Source: Streptomyces fulvorobeus
GTDB lineage: Bacteria > Actinomycetota > Actinomycetes > Streptomycetales > Streptomycetaceae
Length of the DNA stretch: 64,000 nt
Assembly: GCF_013167895.1 (NCBI RefSeq)
Contig: NZ_BLWC01000001.1
Location: 4,340,001 to 4,404,000, forward strand
Direction: 5' to 3'
Both the position numbers and the translations under genes were made by a program. Under the pieces are notes generated by a model. That model was not told the origin of the DNA. It worked only from the letters and a program-made list of their open reading frames with translations, and made no database searches. Below, piece by piece: positions 19,769 to 29,480 of this stretch. Numbering within the stretch: position 1 is the first letter of the stretch; each line of letters starts with the position of its first letter.

Positions 19769-22359
19769 TCAGGCCACCGGGAAGGCGTAGAACGCCCTGC
19801 CCCGCTGGACGACGGCGGTCCCTCCCGACGTACGGACCTGGTACGCGGCCGGGGCCGTGGTGCCCTTGGGGTCCTTCGCCGGGTCCTGGACCCCGATGTC
19901 CTGAAACTTCCACAGCCGCCGCCCGTCCGCCGCCGCGAACGCGGTGACCTGGGTGGAATCCGCCGCGAGCAGCGTCCTGCCGCTGCCGCTCAGGGCGAGG
20001 GAGGGCGCGTCGCCGCCGAGGGGCACCTCGGTCGAGCGCCGCCAGCGCAGCCGCCCGGTCTCCCGCTCGACGACACCGACCTCCTGGTTCCGGTTGGTGA
20101 CGTGAAGCAGGTCCCCTGAGGGGACCGGGGTCCCGAAGACGGACGCCTCGGTGCCGTTCAGCCGCCACAGGGGCTTGCCGGTGGCCGTCTCGAACGCCTG
20201 GAGGTCGTCGCCGACCGCCCCGTACAGCCTCCCCTCCTCGTCGCCCGCCGCCCCACCGGCCGGAGTGACCGCGCCGAACTGGCGGGTCCACAGCGCCTTT
20301 CCGGTCTTCCGGTCGAAGCAGCGGAAGACGCCCCTGCCCTTCGCGGCTCTGACGTCGGCGGGAGTGAGCGTGGCGGCTGTCTGGCGTACGACGAGGTCGG
20401 CGGCCCGCACGGCGGTGAGCCGGTAGGCGGGGGTGCCGGGCGCGCGTCCGGCGGGCAGGGCAGTGCGCCAGAGTTCCCTGCGCCGGACGATGTCGTACGC
20501 GAAGAGGTGGGCCCGGACGGCCTGGGTGTCCTTGCCCGGCTTCTTGCCCTTCTTCGGCTTCGGGGCCTTCACCGTGACGGTGTGGGAGCCCGTGAACCAG
20601 ACGACGGAACCGGACCGGCCGGTGAGCGGGCCGACCGTGAGACCCGGCGCGCCGGCGAAGCCGGTCGCGTACGCCACGCGGTGGACGACCTTGCCGTCCG
20701 TGGGGGAGAGCCACAGGAACGCGGCCGGGCCCGCGACGAAGCAGAGGTCGTCACCGGCGGCCGTCACCTCCTGCCCGTCGGCGGCTTCCGTCTGCTGCCA
20801 GACCTTGCGTCCGGTACGCAGGGCGATGCCGGTGGCGCCGTTCCCGCCGCTGAGGACCAGTAGCTCGTCCCGCCAGACCGAGGCGGTCAGGGGCGCGGGC
20901 TCGGACGCCGGATGGGTGTACGTCCACCGGGGCTCGGGCGGCAGCCCGGGGACGGTGCGGCGGGGCTTCGGCGCGGGCTTGTCGTCGGCGGGGGCGGCGG
21001 GTCGTCGGAGCCGAGGGCGAGCACGGCGCCCGCTCCCACGAACAGCCCGGCGGCCCCGGCGGCGAGGGCGGTGAGGAGCGCCCTGCGGTCGCGCCCGGTA
21101 CCGGAAGGGCCTGCCTGGGCGGCGGCCGGAACCTGGGCCGGTGCGGGGGCCTGGGCGGGCAAGGGGAGAGGGGCCCGCGGGGTCCGGGCGAAGGGCGCGG
21201 GGCTCTGCGGCGGTGCGGCCTGCGGGGAGGGGTGCGGGGCGGGGACGGGCGGGAGCGCGGGCTGTTCGCGGGGGAGCGCCAGTTGGGTGGTCGGCGGGTC
21301 GGTGCGCGGTGGCCTGGTCCCGATGGCCTTGAACCGGGTGGTGCCGCCGTCCTCCAGGGCGCCGCCGTTCGCCGACTGCTCCGGCGGCGCGACCGGCGAA
21401 ACGGGCGAGGCGGCTGGGACGACCACCGCTTCCCGTACCGCCACCGCGTCCCGGGGTTCGTCCGACGGCGGCTTCAGCGCGCGGACCCGGCTCTCCTGCT
21501 CGGCCACCGCGCCCGACAGGGCCGCGGGCAGCCAGTCGCCCCCGGCCAGGGCCGCCGCGCCCTCCAGCGCCAGTTCGGCGGCGACCGAGCCGGCGGACGG
21601 GCGCTCGGCGGGCTCCTTGCTCAGGCAGCGGGCGATCAGCTCACGCAACGAGTCGGGTACGGCGTCCAGTTCGGCGTTTCCGTGCGCGATCCGGTCGGCG
21701 GCCCGGTCGGGCGGGCCGTCAGCGAGCGGGGTCGTGCCGGTCGCCGCGTACGCCAGCAGCAGCCCCAGGACGAAGAGGTCGGACGCCGGGCCCGCCTCCT
21801 CGCCCCCGATCTGTTCAGGGGTGAGATAGCCGAGCTGTACGGAGAGCTGGCCACCCGGCCTCGCCTCGGCGGCCGCCGCCGCGCCCAGCGGTCCGAAGGC
21901 GGTGAGCCGGGGCCCGTCCTCGGCGAGCAGCACCGTGTCCGGGGCCAGCCCCTGGAGCACCGCCCCGGTGGCGTGCACCCGGGACAGGGTCTCCGCGACG
22001 CCCGCGCCCAGTATCCGCACGGCACGCTCGGGGAGCGGCCCCGCGATGCCGATGACCTGAGCGAGCGTCAGCGCGGGGATGTACGGCCATGCCGTCCACA
22101 GCTCACCGGAGTCAGGGGCGGCGAGCGGGGCCTGCACCCAACCGCCGGCCAGCCGCTCGGCGGTGCGCGCCTCCGCCTGGAAGCGCCGCCGGAAGGCGGG
22201 CACCGCGGCGAGAGCGGGCCGGGCCGCGCTGACGACGGCGAGTTCGGCGGTGCCGGTGTCCCTGACCACGTAACTCACGGCGCTCGCCGTCTCACGCAAG
22301 CGCGCCAGCACGGTGTACGGGCCGAAGTGACGTGGATCGTCCTGACGCAGCGCCTCCAT
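19769..22359 (-). CDS. Pseudokinase fused to PQQ-type beta-propeller (frameshifted as given)
   Basis: Serine/threonine-kinase-like N-terminus, Pro/Ala-rich linker (about 300-440), one membrane helix (about 447-467), then an extracytoplasmic beta-propeller with repeated W-x-x-x-T/G-x-x-x-W PQQ-like blades. The architecture recalls AfsK-type kinases. The kinase half lacks the catalytic residues: the HRDLKPxN loop reads LQGLAPDTVLL, DFG reads AFG, and no VAxK lysine is seen, so it looks like a pseudokinase. As given, the frame breaks at the G run 20990-20994; one extra base joins it into about 863 residues with the sequence DDPPPPADDKPAPKP. The ATG is at 22359. A role as sensor or scaffold is inferred. 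Confidence 0.82.
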
Positions 22360-22480
22360 GGCGCACCCCCCTTGTTACCGTGCCTCGGCACCAGAGCGTC
22401 GATCCTAGAGGGTCAGGCACCTGCCACCCGGCCCGGGCACCCGCCCCGCGCCGGTACGCGCCGCGAAGGGGAGCGGTGCT

Positions 22481-22756
22481 TCAGTGCCCGCTGCCGGGCC
22501 TGGTCCAGGGCCACTTGAGGGTCTGCCGCTCGCGGCCCTCCGGGGCGTACTCGTACACCCAGCCGCGCGGCAGCCCCAGCCGCCTGGTGTGGCCGGCCGT
22601 GGTCCGCCGGTAGGCGTGCACGGTGGCGGGCCGGCCCTCGGCGCCTGGCACCGGCACCTCGTACCACTTGGGGGGATGGCCGGTCGCGCCGACCAGGACG
22701 GGCAGGACCCGGCCGTCCAGGGGACCGCCTCGGAAGAGGGTGTTCTCGCTTCTCAC
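22481..22756 (-). CDS. Conserved hypothetical protein
   Basis: A 91-residue soluble protein beginning VRSENTLFRGGPLDGRVLPV, with many Trp, Tyr and Pro and a basic middle (YRRTTAGHTRRLGLPRGWVYEY). No known domain is recognised. The GTG at 22756 lies 4 bases after the TetR stop, so translation is probably coupled to that gene. No ribosome site of its own is seen. It is followed on the same strand, after about 120 bp, by the pseudokinase gene. Function is unknown; the tight coupling suggests it belongs with the TetR unit. Confidence 0.65.
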   Translation of the reverse strand: MRSENTLFRGGPLDGRVLPVLVGATGHPPKWYEVPVPGAEGRPATVHAYRRTTAGHTRRLGLPRGWVYEYAPEGRERQTLKWPWTRPGSGH

Positions 22757-22760
22757 CCGG

Positions 22761-23525
22761 TCAGTGTGGCGCAGGGGGCAGCAGACGGGTGGCACCGGCC
22801 ATCATCGGGATCACCAGATCAGCCAGCCGTCCGGCCGGCCCCGCCGCCGTTTCCAGCGGCAGCAGCTCGGCCACCGCCGCCGCGGTGTCGGCGTCGCTCG
22901 CCGCGGTCGCCGCGAGCAGCGCGATGAGGTGGTCCACGAGCCAGCCGCGCAGACCGGCCGCCGGGGGCTGCTTCTCCTCGTCCAGCCAGATGAGTGACGC
23001 GGCCTCGACGGCCGCGATCCAGGTGCGCACCATCATCCGCAGCCTCGGTCCCGCACTCCGCCGGCCGGGGCCGCCCCGGCCCAGGTGCAGCAGGATCTGC
23101 TCGGCCGCCGCCCGGCGCACCCCGTCGACGATCGCGGTCGTACGGGAGGTGTCGGCGACGCTGCCGCCCTGGAGCAGGGCGCTGAAACCGGCGTCGTGCT
23201 GGTCGACGAAGGCGAGATACCGGTCCAGGACCCGCGAGAGCCGCTCGGTGGGCGGTCCCACGGCGGGCTCCGTGAAGCAGAGCGTCAGCTCGGCGGCGGC
23301 CGAACCGAGCGCCGCCTCGTACAACTGCTGGCGGCCCCCGGGGAAGTACCGGTAGACGAGCGGACGCGAGACTCCCGCGACCGCCGCCACCTCGTCGAGG
23401 GAGACCTCGTCGGGGGCCCGGTGCGCGAACAGGCCGAGGGCGGCGCCGATGATCTGCGCGCGGCGCACCTCGACACCGAGCCTTCGGTAGGCGGGGGGCG
23501 TCGGGGCGCCGGCGGCGGAGGTCAT
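22761..23525 (-). CDS. TetR-family transcriptional regulator
   Basis: A 254-residue regulator with an N-terminal helix-turn-helix (IIGAALGLFAHRAPDEVSLDEVAAVAGVSRPLVYRYF), typical of TetR, and a large Ala-rich ligand-binding domain. It lies next to a diiron oxygenase gene on the same strand and 1.2 kb from its divergent partner. The natural candidate operator is the GCTTG-N4-CAAGC dyad inside the promoter between the two diiron genes (24573-24586). The ligand is unknown; fatty-acid-like or aromatic ligands are common for such regulators. The C-terminal coding end is four bases from the next small gene. Confidence 0.9.
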   Translation of the reverse strand: MTSAAGAPTPPAYRRLGVEVRRAQIIGAALGLFAHRAPDEVSLDEVAAVAGVSRPLVYRYFPGGRQQLYEAALGSAAAELTLCFTEPAVGPPTERLSRVLDRYLAFVDQHDAGFSALLQGGSVADTSRTTAIVDGVRRAAAEQILLHLGRGGPGRRSAGPRLRMMVRTWIAAVEAASLIWLDEEKQPPAAGLRGWLVDHLIALLAATAASDADTAAAVAELLPLETAAGPAGRLADLVIPMMAGATRLLPPAPH

Positions 23526-23586
23526 GCCGGGAAGCCTATGGGGGTGCGGCCCCGGGCGCGCCGTTCGCGGCCACGGGACGCGGCTC

Positions 23587-24522
23587 TCAGGCCAGCAGGC
23601 CCGAGCTCCTCCACAGCCTGCGTCCCACTCCGTTCAGCACCCCGATGTCGTCGAGGAAGTCCGTCAGCCGCCTGGCCCCGGACTGCATGACCTCGGCGCG
23701 GTGACCGCTCGCCCTGACCTGGGCGACGGCTTCCCGGCGGTCGAGGCCGACGCGCTCGTACACCCGCGGGTTGACGAAGCAGACGGAGAAGACGCGGGCC
23801 GCCTCCCCGCAGCTGACCCGGGTGAGCTCCCGCTCCCAGCGCGGCGCGGTGACCATCTGGCGGCGCAGCTCCTCCCGGGCGTACCGGACGTGCCGTGCCT
23901 CCTCGACCACGTGGATGCGGGTCACCCCGCGCACCAGGGTCTGGACGCGCTCGTCCGGGAAGGTCAGCCGCTGCATCCAGTCCAGGATCTCCTCCCCGAG
24001 GAGGGTCGCGGCGAAGGAACCGGGGGTGGTGGAGACGGTCTTCAGGATGCGCGCCAGGTTGTGGTAGACGCGCGGTACGGGGTATTCGGGGGCGCCGCTC
24101 CAGGTGATCATGCGCCCGAACATCATCGAGTGCCGGCACTCGTCGGCTATCTCGGTGAGGGCGTAACGGACGTGGTTGCTGGTCACCGGCTTGTCGTAGA
24201 TGTGCCGGACGAGCAGCTGCATGAGGATGATCTCGAACCAGATGCCGAGCGAGGCGAGCGACGCGGCCTCGTGCCTGGCCAGGTCCATCCGCTGCTCCTC
24301 GGACATCCTCCGCCAGAGCGGGGTGTCGTAGAGGGAGACCAGCTCGGGCGGCCAGAACCAGCAGCCCTCCTCGATCGCCGAGGCCCAGTCGAGCTCGGTG
24401 TCCGGGTCGAAGGAGTGCTTGGCCGAGGATTCGAGAAGGCGCTCGGCGATCTGCTCGCGGTCCCGCAGGGGTCCGAGTGCGTCACGGAGCAACTGCACAT
24501 CGCGTTCGGTCGCTGTCGACAT
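23587..24522 (-). CDS. AurF-like diiron oxygenase family protein
   Basis: A 311-residue helical protein of the diiron oxygenase family that includes the p-aminobenzoate N-oxygenase AurF. Metal-ligand motifs are visible as ADECRHSMMF and VVEEARHVRY, two ExxxH-like pairs with the following Arg-His, plus further acidic residues (ASAIEEGCW). AurF relatives oxidise arylamines, but most genomic members have no known substrate. The ATG at 24522 has GAGGTG upstream. It is divergent from the ferritin-like gene at 24705 across a promoter with a dyad, and precedes the TetR gene by 61 bp on the same strand, suggesting joint control. Confidence 0.85.
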   Translation of the reverse strand: MSTATERDVQLLRDALGPLRDREQIAERLLESSAKHSFDPDTELDWASAIEEGCWFWPPELVSLYDTPLWRRMSEEQRMDLARHEAASLASLGIWFEIILMQLLVRHIYDKPVTSNHVRYALTEIADECRHSMMFGRMITWSGAPEYPVPRVYHNLARILKTVSTTPGSFAATLLGEEILDWMQRLTFPDERVQTLVRGVTRIHVVEEARHVRYAREELRRQMVTAPRWERELTRVSCGEAARVFSVCFVNPRVYERVGLDRREAVAQVRASGHRAEVMQSGARRLTDFLDDIGVLNGVGRRLWRSSGLLA

Positions 24523-24562
24523 GGCTGGGGCACCTCACACCTGGGTTACCGACGGTCACCTC

Positions 24563-24593
24563 TTATCAGACTGCTTGTCAGCAAGCTCGTCAA
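24563..24593 (-). promoter_or_regulatory. Candidate promoter with operator dyad between the two diiron genes
   Basis: Reading leftwards, TTGACG (24593-24588) and TGATAA (24568-24563) form a sigma-70-like pair with a 19-bp spacer, two more than ideal. The spacer holds the dyad GCTTG-N4-CAAGC (24573-24586), a plausible TetR site. Confidence 0.4.
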
Positions 24594-24704
24594 TCCCCTG
24601 CGCGCGACTTGTTGACCCGGCGTCTACCACCGTGTGAACCTGCCAATGAGCCCGGCGTACAAGGAACTTGACGATGTGACCCGCATGAGGCGAAGGAGCC
24701 GTCC

Positions 24705-25811
24705 GTGTCGACACATGACCTCTACACCACCGCCCCCGACGAGCCGGTCTGGCAGGTACCGGCCTCCGGGGCCGCCCGCTTCAGCTGGGACTACGACGAC
24801 GGACGTGAGCGTCTGCTCGCCCTCTACCAGAAGGGCAAGGACAAACAGTGGGACGGCGACAAGCGCATCGACTGGAGCCTGGAGGTCGACCCCGCGGACC
24901 CGCTCGGCACGCCCGACGAGGCCCTCACGCTCCACGGCACACGGCACTGGGCGAAGATGACCGAGCGCGACCGCGGCGAGCTGCGCAAGCACTACACATC
25001 CTGGCAGTTCAGCCAGTTCCTCCACGGTGAGCAGGGCGCGATGGTCTGCGCGGCGCGCATCGTGGAGTCGGTGCCCGACCTGGACGCGAAGTTCTACTCC
25101 GCGACCCAGACCATGGACGAGGCCCGGCACGCGGAGATATACGCGCGGTTCCTGCACGAGAAGATCGGGATGCTCTACCCGGTCAACGACCATCTCAAGG
25201 GCCTGCTGGGCGACACCCTGCGAGACTCCCGCTGGGACATGCCCTACCTCGGCATGCAGGTCCTCATCGAAGGGCTGGCGCTGGCCGCCTTCGGCATGAT
25301 CCGCGACACGACGACCGAGCCACTGCCCAAGCAGATCCTCGCGTACGTCATGCAGGACGAGGCCCGGCACGTGGCCTTCGGGCGGATGGCGCTGCGCGAC
25401 TACTACCGGCAGCTGAGCGACGCGGAGCGGCGGGAGCGCGAGGAGTTCGTCATCGAGGGCTGCTACCTGATGCGGGACCGGCTCAGCGGCGTCGAGGTGC
25501 TGGAGAACTTCGGCATCGGCAAGCAGGAGGCCAAGGAGCTCTCCGAGCACTCGGAGTACCTCCAGCTCTTCCGCAAGCTGCTCTTCAGCCGCATCGTCCC
25601 GTGCGTCAAGGACATCGGTCTGTGGGGCGAGCGGCTCCAGAAGGCGTACGTCGACATGGGGGTGTTCGAACTCGGTGACTCCAGCCTCGATCTGCTGATG
25701 GCCCAGGACGAGGAGATCGCCGAGCAACTGGACCGCGACCGCTTCGCGGCGGAGGAGCGGGAGCGGGTGGCGGAGGTCGCGGACGCGATCACGCGGGGGC
25801 GTGCGGACTGA
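24705..25811 (+). CDS. Ferritin-like diiron protein
   Basis: A 368-residue four-helix-bundle protein of the ferritin-like superfamily. All six expected metal ligands are visible: E in QFLHGEQGA, the EARH of TQTMDEARHAE, E in QVLIEGLAL and the EARH of VMQDEARHVAF. The GTG start at 24705 has GAAGGAG seven bases upstream. Related proteins are listed as hypothetical oxidases or R2-like ligand-binding oxidases, but the substrate is unknown. It is divergent from the AurF-like gene, making a paired diiron locus probably sensed by the nearby TetR protein. Confidence 0.85.
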   Translation: MSTHDLYTTAPDEPVWQVPASGAARFSWDYDDGRERLLALYQKGKDKQWDGDKRIDWSLEVDPADPLGTPDEALTLHGTRHWAKMTERDRGELRKHYTSWQFSQFLHGEQGAMVCAARIVESVPDLDAKFYSATQTMDEARHAEIYARFLHEKIGMLYPVNDHLKGLLGDTLRDSRWDMPYLGMQVLIEGLALAAFGMIRDTTTEPLPKQILAYVMQDEARHVAFGRMALRDYYRQLSDAERREREEFVIEGCYLMRDRLSGVEVLENFGIGKQEAKELSEHSEYLQLFRKLLFSRIVPCVKDIGLWGERLQKAYVDMGVFELGDSSLDLLMAQDEEIAEQLDRDRFAAEERERVAEVADAITRGRAD

Positions 25812-25949
25812 GCGGCCCCGGCCCGACGGACGCGCCGGACCGCCGGGCGGGGCGCGGTGCGTCGCCCGGGCGTTCCGGTTACCTCTCGACCTGATACCGA
25901 AACGGTCCTGGTCGAAATAACGTTCGTACGGGTCACGTACCGTGAGCGC

Positions 25950-26788
25950 ATGACCATGCCGCCTCAGCCGCCCCAGGGCCCGTACGGGCCTTCTCAGCCT
26001 CCGCAGAACCCGTACGGGCAGCAGCCCCCCGGCCCGCCCCAGCAGCCCTACGGCTACCCGCAGCAGCCCCAGGGCCCGCAGGGGGCGTGGGGGCAGCCCG
26101 GGACACCCGGCCCGCCCGGCACGCACCCCGCCATGGGCGGGTGGCCGCCGCAGCCGCCGCCGCGCAAGAAGCGCACCGGGCTGGTCATCGGGATCGTGGC
26201 CGGGTCGCTGGTGGTCGCGGGCGGCATCGCCTTCGGTGTCGCCCAGCTCGTCGGGGAGGGGACGGACGCGGCGTTCCCCGAGGCCGAGTACGAACTCGTG
26301 GTGGCCAAGAAGGTTCTTGACGAGGAGTTCACCCTCGCCCAGGACATGTCCGAGACCGAGGGCAAGGAGATCGAGGAGACGCCCGACGCCAGCATCCGGG
26401 ACGCCCAGGCCATCGTCGCGCAGTACACCGCCGACACCAGTGCCATCGTGATCTCGGGCATGCACGGGCGGCTCGCCGCCCCGGCTTCATGCGCGGCAAG
26501 ATCATGGAGGGGGCGGCGGAGGCCGAGGGCTCGAAGGTCGTCGTGGCCGCCAAGGAGTTCAAGCCGAAGGGCTACGACGTCACGATCGAGTGCCAGGTCG
26601 TGCAGTCGAAGGAGGGCGGGATGACGAACAACATCCCCATGTGCGCCTGGGGCGACCCCAACACGGCGGCCATGATCGCCGTGGTCAGGGCGGAGGACGT
26701 GGTCAAGGACGCCAACTCGATCGACCTGAACAAGGTCGCGGAGGAGACGGCGAAGGTCCGCTCCGAGATCCGCAAGCCGATCGGCTGA
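25950..26788 (+). CDS. Membrane-anchored protein with Pro/Gln-rich N-terminus (frameshifted as given)
   Basis: The first 75 residues are a Pro/Gln/Gly/Tyr-rich disordered stretch (repeated PQPPQ and NPYG words). A basic stop-transfer (RKKR) and one membrane helix (TGLVIGIVAGSLVVAGGIAFGV) follow, then an extracytoplasmic domain of about 180 residues with an MCAWGDPNTAAM motif seen in streptomycete hypothetical proteins. The frame breaks in the C run at 26479-26482: one extra C joins the parts through RLAAPGFMRGKIMEG and gives about 279 residues. Its stop is directly back to back with the amidase stop (TGA then TCA). Function is unknown. Confidence 0.75.
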
Positions 26789-27982
26789 TCAGCCCGTAGC
26801 CGCTCCGTCGGCCTCGGTGGCGGCCGGTGCCGGGAAGCGCGTCCGCAGGGTGAACGCCCTTTCGGTGGGCCCGTGTTCACGCAGATGGAGGAGGCGCTTC
26901 GTAGGCAGCGCCTCCTCGGCCGCGCGGGCGATTCCGAGCAGCGGGACGTCCGCCCCGCGCGCCGCCACCAGTTGCAGCCCCACGGGGCAGCCGTCCGCCG
27001 TGAAACCGGCGGGCACACTCGCCGCCGGGTGCCCGCTCAGGTTGAACACCCATGTCGACGCCGTCGAGTAGATGCCGCCCGGACCCCCGTGCCCGTGCGG
27101 CCGGTTGGGAGTGACCGGGGCGAGCAGCAGCGGTGTACGGGCGAGGAGCGCGTCCAGCCTGCGGTCGTTCTCGGCGCGTACGGCGAGGGCGCCGGGCGAG
27201 GGTGCCCCCGCACGGACCTCCTGCCACGCCTGTGCCGGGTCGAGCAGGTGGCAGTCGCCCGGGCCGAGCCGTACGACTCCGGCGGCGGCCAGCCGCTCCA
27301 CCGCCCCCCGGACCACCGCCGCCACCTCCGGGTCCACCCGGGCGTACCCGAGGTCCTCGCTGTACAGGGCCAGGACAGGCAGGCGCGCCTCCCACGGCTC
27401 GTACCGGTCGAGGACATGGCGCAGACACGTCTGCGCCAGCGCCGCCGAGCGGGCCAGCACTCCGGCCGCCGCCAGCCCGGAACGGTCGGGGGAGGGGAGC
27501 AGCCCGTTCGTCGTCTTCAGCCCGAACACCCCGCACCAGGCCGCCGGGATGCGGACGGACCCCGCCCCGTCGCTCCCGGTGGCCAGCTCCACCAGGCCCG
27601 CCGCGACGGCCACGGCCGAGCCGGCCGACGAACCGCCCGGAGTGCGGTCCGCGCGCCAGGGGTTGACCGTAGGCCCGTGCGCGCCCTGGCCCCAGGTCTG
27701 CCAGGCCGTGCCGGGCCCCGGCACCGAGGTGGCACCTACGGGGACCGCGCCCGCGGCGATCAGCCGCCGGGCCGCGAACGAGCGGATGCCGGACCGCCCC
27801 TTCACCGCGAACGGCAGCCCCGCCAGGGGGAGCAGGGCGGCGGCGGGTGCGCGGGCGAGGGCCTCCTCGTGCCACACCTCGGTGAACGCGCCGAGCCGCG
27901 GGTCGAGCCGGTCGATCCGGTCCAGGGCGGCCGCCACGGCTGCCACCGCCCGCCCGGGTGCCCCCGTCCGCTCCTCGCTCAT
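26789..27982 (-). CDS. Amidase-signature family protein
   Basis: A 397-residue amidase of the Ser-cisSer-Lys type. The catalytic Lys is in LPFAVKGRSG, the Gly/Ser-rich signature is PGGSSAGSAVAVAAG, and the nucleophile region reads GSDGAGSVRIPA, where the usual TDTGGSIR has D-G-A-G-S-V. It is shorter than the usual 450-500 residues, mainly in the middle. The substrate is unknown; family members hydrolyse diverse amides, and GatA has extra context that is missing here. The ATG at 27982 is preferred, with GGGAG 10 bases upstream; a TTG 18 bases earlier is possible. It is a single-gene unit. Confidence 0.88.
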   Translation of the reverse strand: MSEERTGAPGRAVAAVAAALDRIDRLDPRLGAFTEVWHEEALARAPAAALLPLAGLPFAVKGRSGIRSFAARRLIAAGAVPVGATSVPGPGTAWQTWGQGAHGPTVNPWRADRTPGGSSAGSAVAVAAGLVELATGSDGAGSVRIPAAWCGVFGLKTTNGLLPSPDRSGLAAAGVLARSAALAQTCLRHVLDRYEPWEARLPVLALYSEDLGYARVDPEVAAVVRGAVERLAAAGVVRLGPGDCHLLDPAQAWQEVRAGAPSPGALAVRAENDRRLDALLARTPLLLAPVTPNRPHGHGGPGGIYSTASTWVFNLSGHPAASVPAGFTADGCPVGLQLVAARGADVPLLGIARAAEEALPTKRLLHLREHGPTERAFTLRTRFPAPAATEADGAATG

Positions 27983-28022
27983 GTCGTCAGTCTCCCGCAA
28001 CTTCCCGCGGTGCGTGCGGTGT

Positions 28023-29480
28023 TCAGCCGTCGAGCGCCGCCCGCATCACGGCTCGCGCGATCGGGGCCGCGCTGCCACCGCCGCTGATGTCGGCCCGGTT
28101 CGCGGTGGCGTCCTCCACGACCACCGCCACCGCGACGGCGGGGCGGCCGGAGTTCCTCTCCTGGGCCCAGGAGATGAACCAGGCGTACGGCGTACCGGAG
28201 TTGTCGATGCCGTGCTGCGCGGTGCCGGTCTTGCCGCCCACGGTGACGCCCTCGATCGCGGCGTTCGACCCCGTACCGTTCTCCACCACGTCGACCATCA
28301 TCCGCTGGAGCCGGAGCGCCGTCGCAGGGTTCATCGCCTGCCGGTAGGAGCGCGAGCCCTGCCGCTGGACCGGGTCCCCGTCATGGGTGGTCGTACGGTC
28401 CACCAGGTGCGGGTACCGGAGGTCTCCGCCGTTGGCCACCGCCGAGGCGACCATCGCCATCTGGAGCGGGGTGGCCGTGGTGTCGAACTGCCCGATCGAG
28501 GACTGGGCGAGCTGGTCGTCGCTCATCTCCGTGTCGAAGTTGCTCTTCGCCACCCCCGAGGGGATCTTCAGCCCGCTGTCGTTGAAGCCGAACCTCCCGG
28601 CGGCCTCCACCATCCCGTCGAGGCCCACCTCCACCCCCAGGTGGGCCATCACCGTGTTGCAGGAGACCCGGATCGCCTCGGCCAGCGAGGCCCTGCCGCA
28701 GCCGCTCGCCTCGTTGGGCAGCACGGTCGAGGTACCGGGCAGCACATAGGGCGAGGGGGTGTCCGTGGGCTCGTCCGGGTCGCTCACCACGCCGGAGTCC
28801 AGCGCGGCGGCAGCCGTCACGATCTTGAAGGTGGAGCCCGGCGGGTACGTCTGGCGGATGGCCCGGTTGAGCATGGGCTGACTCTTCGACGTGGTCAGCC
28901 CGGCCCAGGCGTCGGTGACGGCCGAGCCGGTCCCGGACAGCCGCCCGGGGTCGTACGAGGGGGAGGAGACCAGGGCCAGGATTCTGCCGGTGGACGGTTC
29001 GACGGCGGCCACCGCGCCCCTGCGCCCGCCGAGCCCGTCGTACGCGGCGCGCTGCGCCGAGTCCTTGACGGTGGTGACGACGTCCCCGCCGGGCTGCCGG
29101 CCGCGGGTGAACTCGTTCCAGAGGGGGAGCGGGGCGAGCAGCGGGTCGGTGCCGGAGAGGATGTCGTCCTCGGCGTTCTCGATGAGGGTGGTGCCGTAGG
29201 TCTGCGAGGCGTACCCGGTGACCGGCGCGTAGAGCGGACCGTGCGGGTAGGTGCGTTCGTACGCCAGTTGCTCGCCGGTGTCCTCGGAGCCGGTGACGGG
29301 CTCGTCGCCGACCAGGATGTTCCCGCGCGGCTGCTCGTAACGTGCCAGCGTGGCGCGGCGGTTGGCGGGGTTGTCGTCGAGTTCGTCGGCCTCGAAGAGC
29401 TGGACGCGGGCGGCGTTGACCAGCAGGGCCACGAGCAGCAGCAGGCAGAAGGCGGCCGCCCGGCGGATGCAGGGGATCAC
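28023..29480 (-). CDS. pbpA: Class B penicillin-binding protein (PbpA type)
   Basis: A peptidoglycan transpeptidase of 485 residues. It has one N-terminal membrane anchor (about 7-24), a dimerisation region, and a transpeptidase domain with S216-T-F-K219 (SxxK), S273-C-N275 (SxN) and K417-T-G (KTG), all intact. GTG start at 29480 overlaps the stop of the SEDS gene by GTGA. Such PBP/SEDS pairs form a glycosyltransferase-transpeptidase complex for wall synthesis in growth or sporulation. The pair sits with no other division gene here. Confidence in the class is high; the exact growth stage is inference. Confidence 0.93.
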   Translation of the reverse strand: MIPCIRRAAAFCLLLLVALLVNAARVQLFEADELDDNPANRRATLARYEQPRGNILVGDEPVTGSEDTGEQLAYERTYPHGPLYAPVTGYASQTYGTTLIENAEDDILSGTDPLLAPLPLWNEFTRGRQPGGDVVTTVKDSAQRAAYDGLGGRRGAVAAVEPSTGRILALVSSPSYDPGRLSGTGSAVTDAWAGLTTSKSQPMLNRAIRQTYPPGSTFKIVTAAAALDSGVVSDPDEPTDTPSPYVLPGTSTVLPNEASGCGRASLAEAIRVSCNTVMAHLGVEVGLDGMVEAAGRFGFNDSGLKIPSGVAKSNFDTEMSDDQLAQSSIGQFDTTATPLQMAMVASAVANGGDLRYPHLVDRTTTHDGDPVQRQGSRSYRQAMNPATALRLQRMMVDVVENGTGSNAAIEGVTVGGKTGTAQHGIDNSGTPYAWFISWAQERNSGRPAVAVAVVVEDATANRADISGGGSAAPIARAVMRAALDG

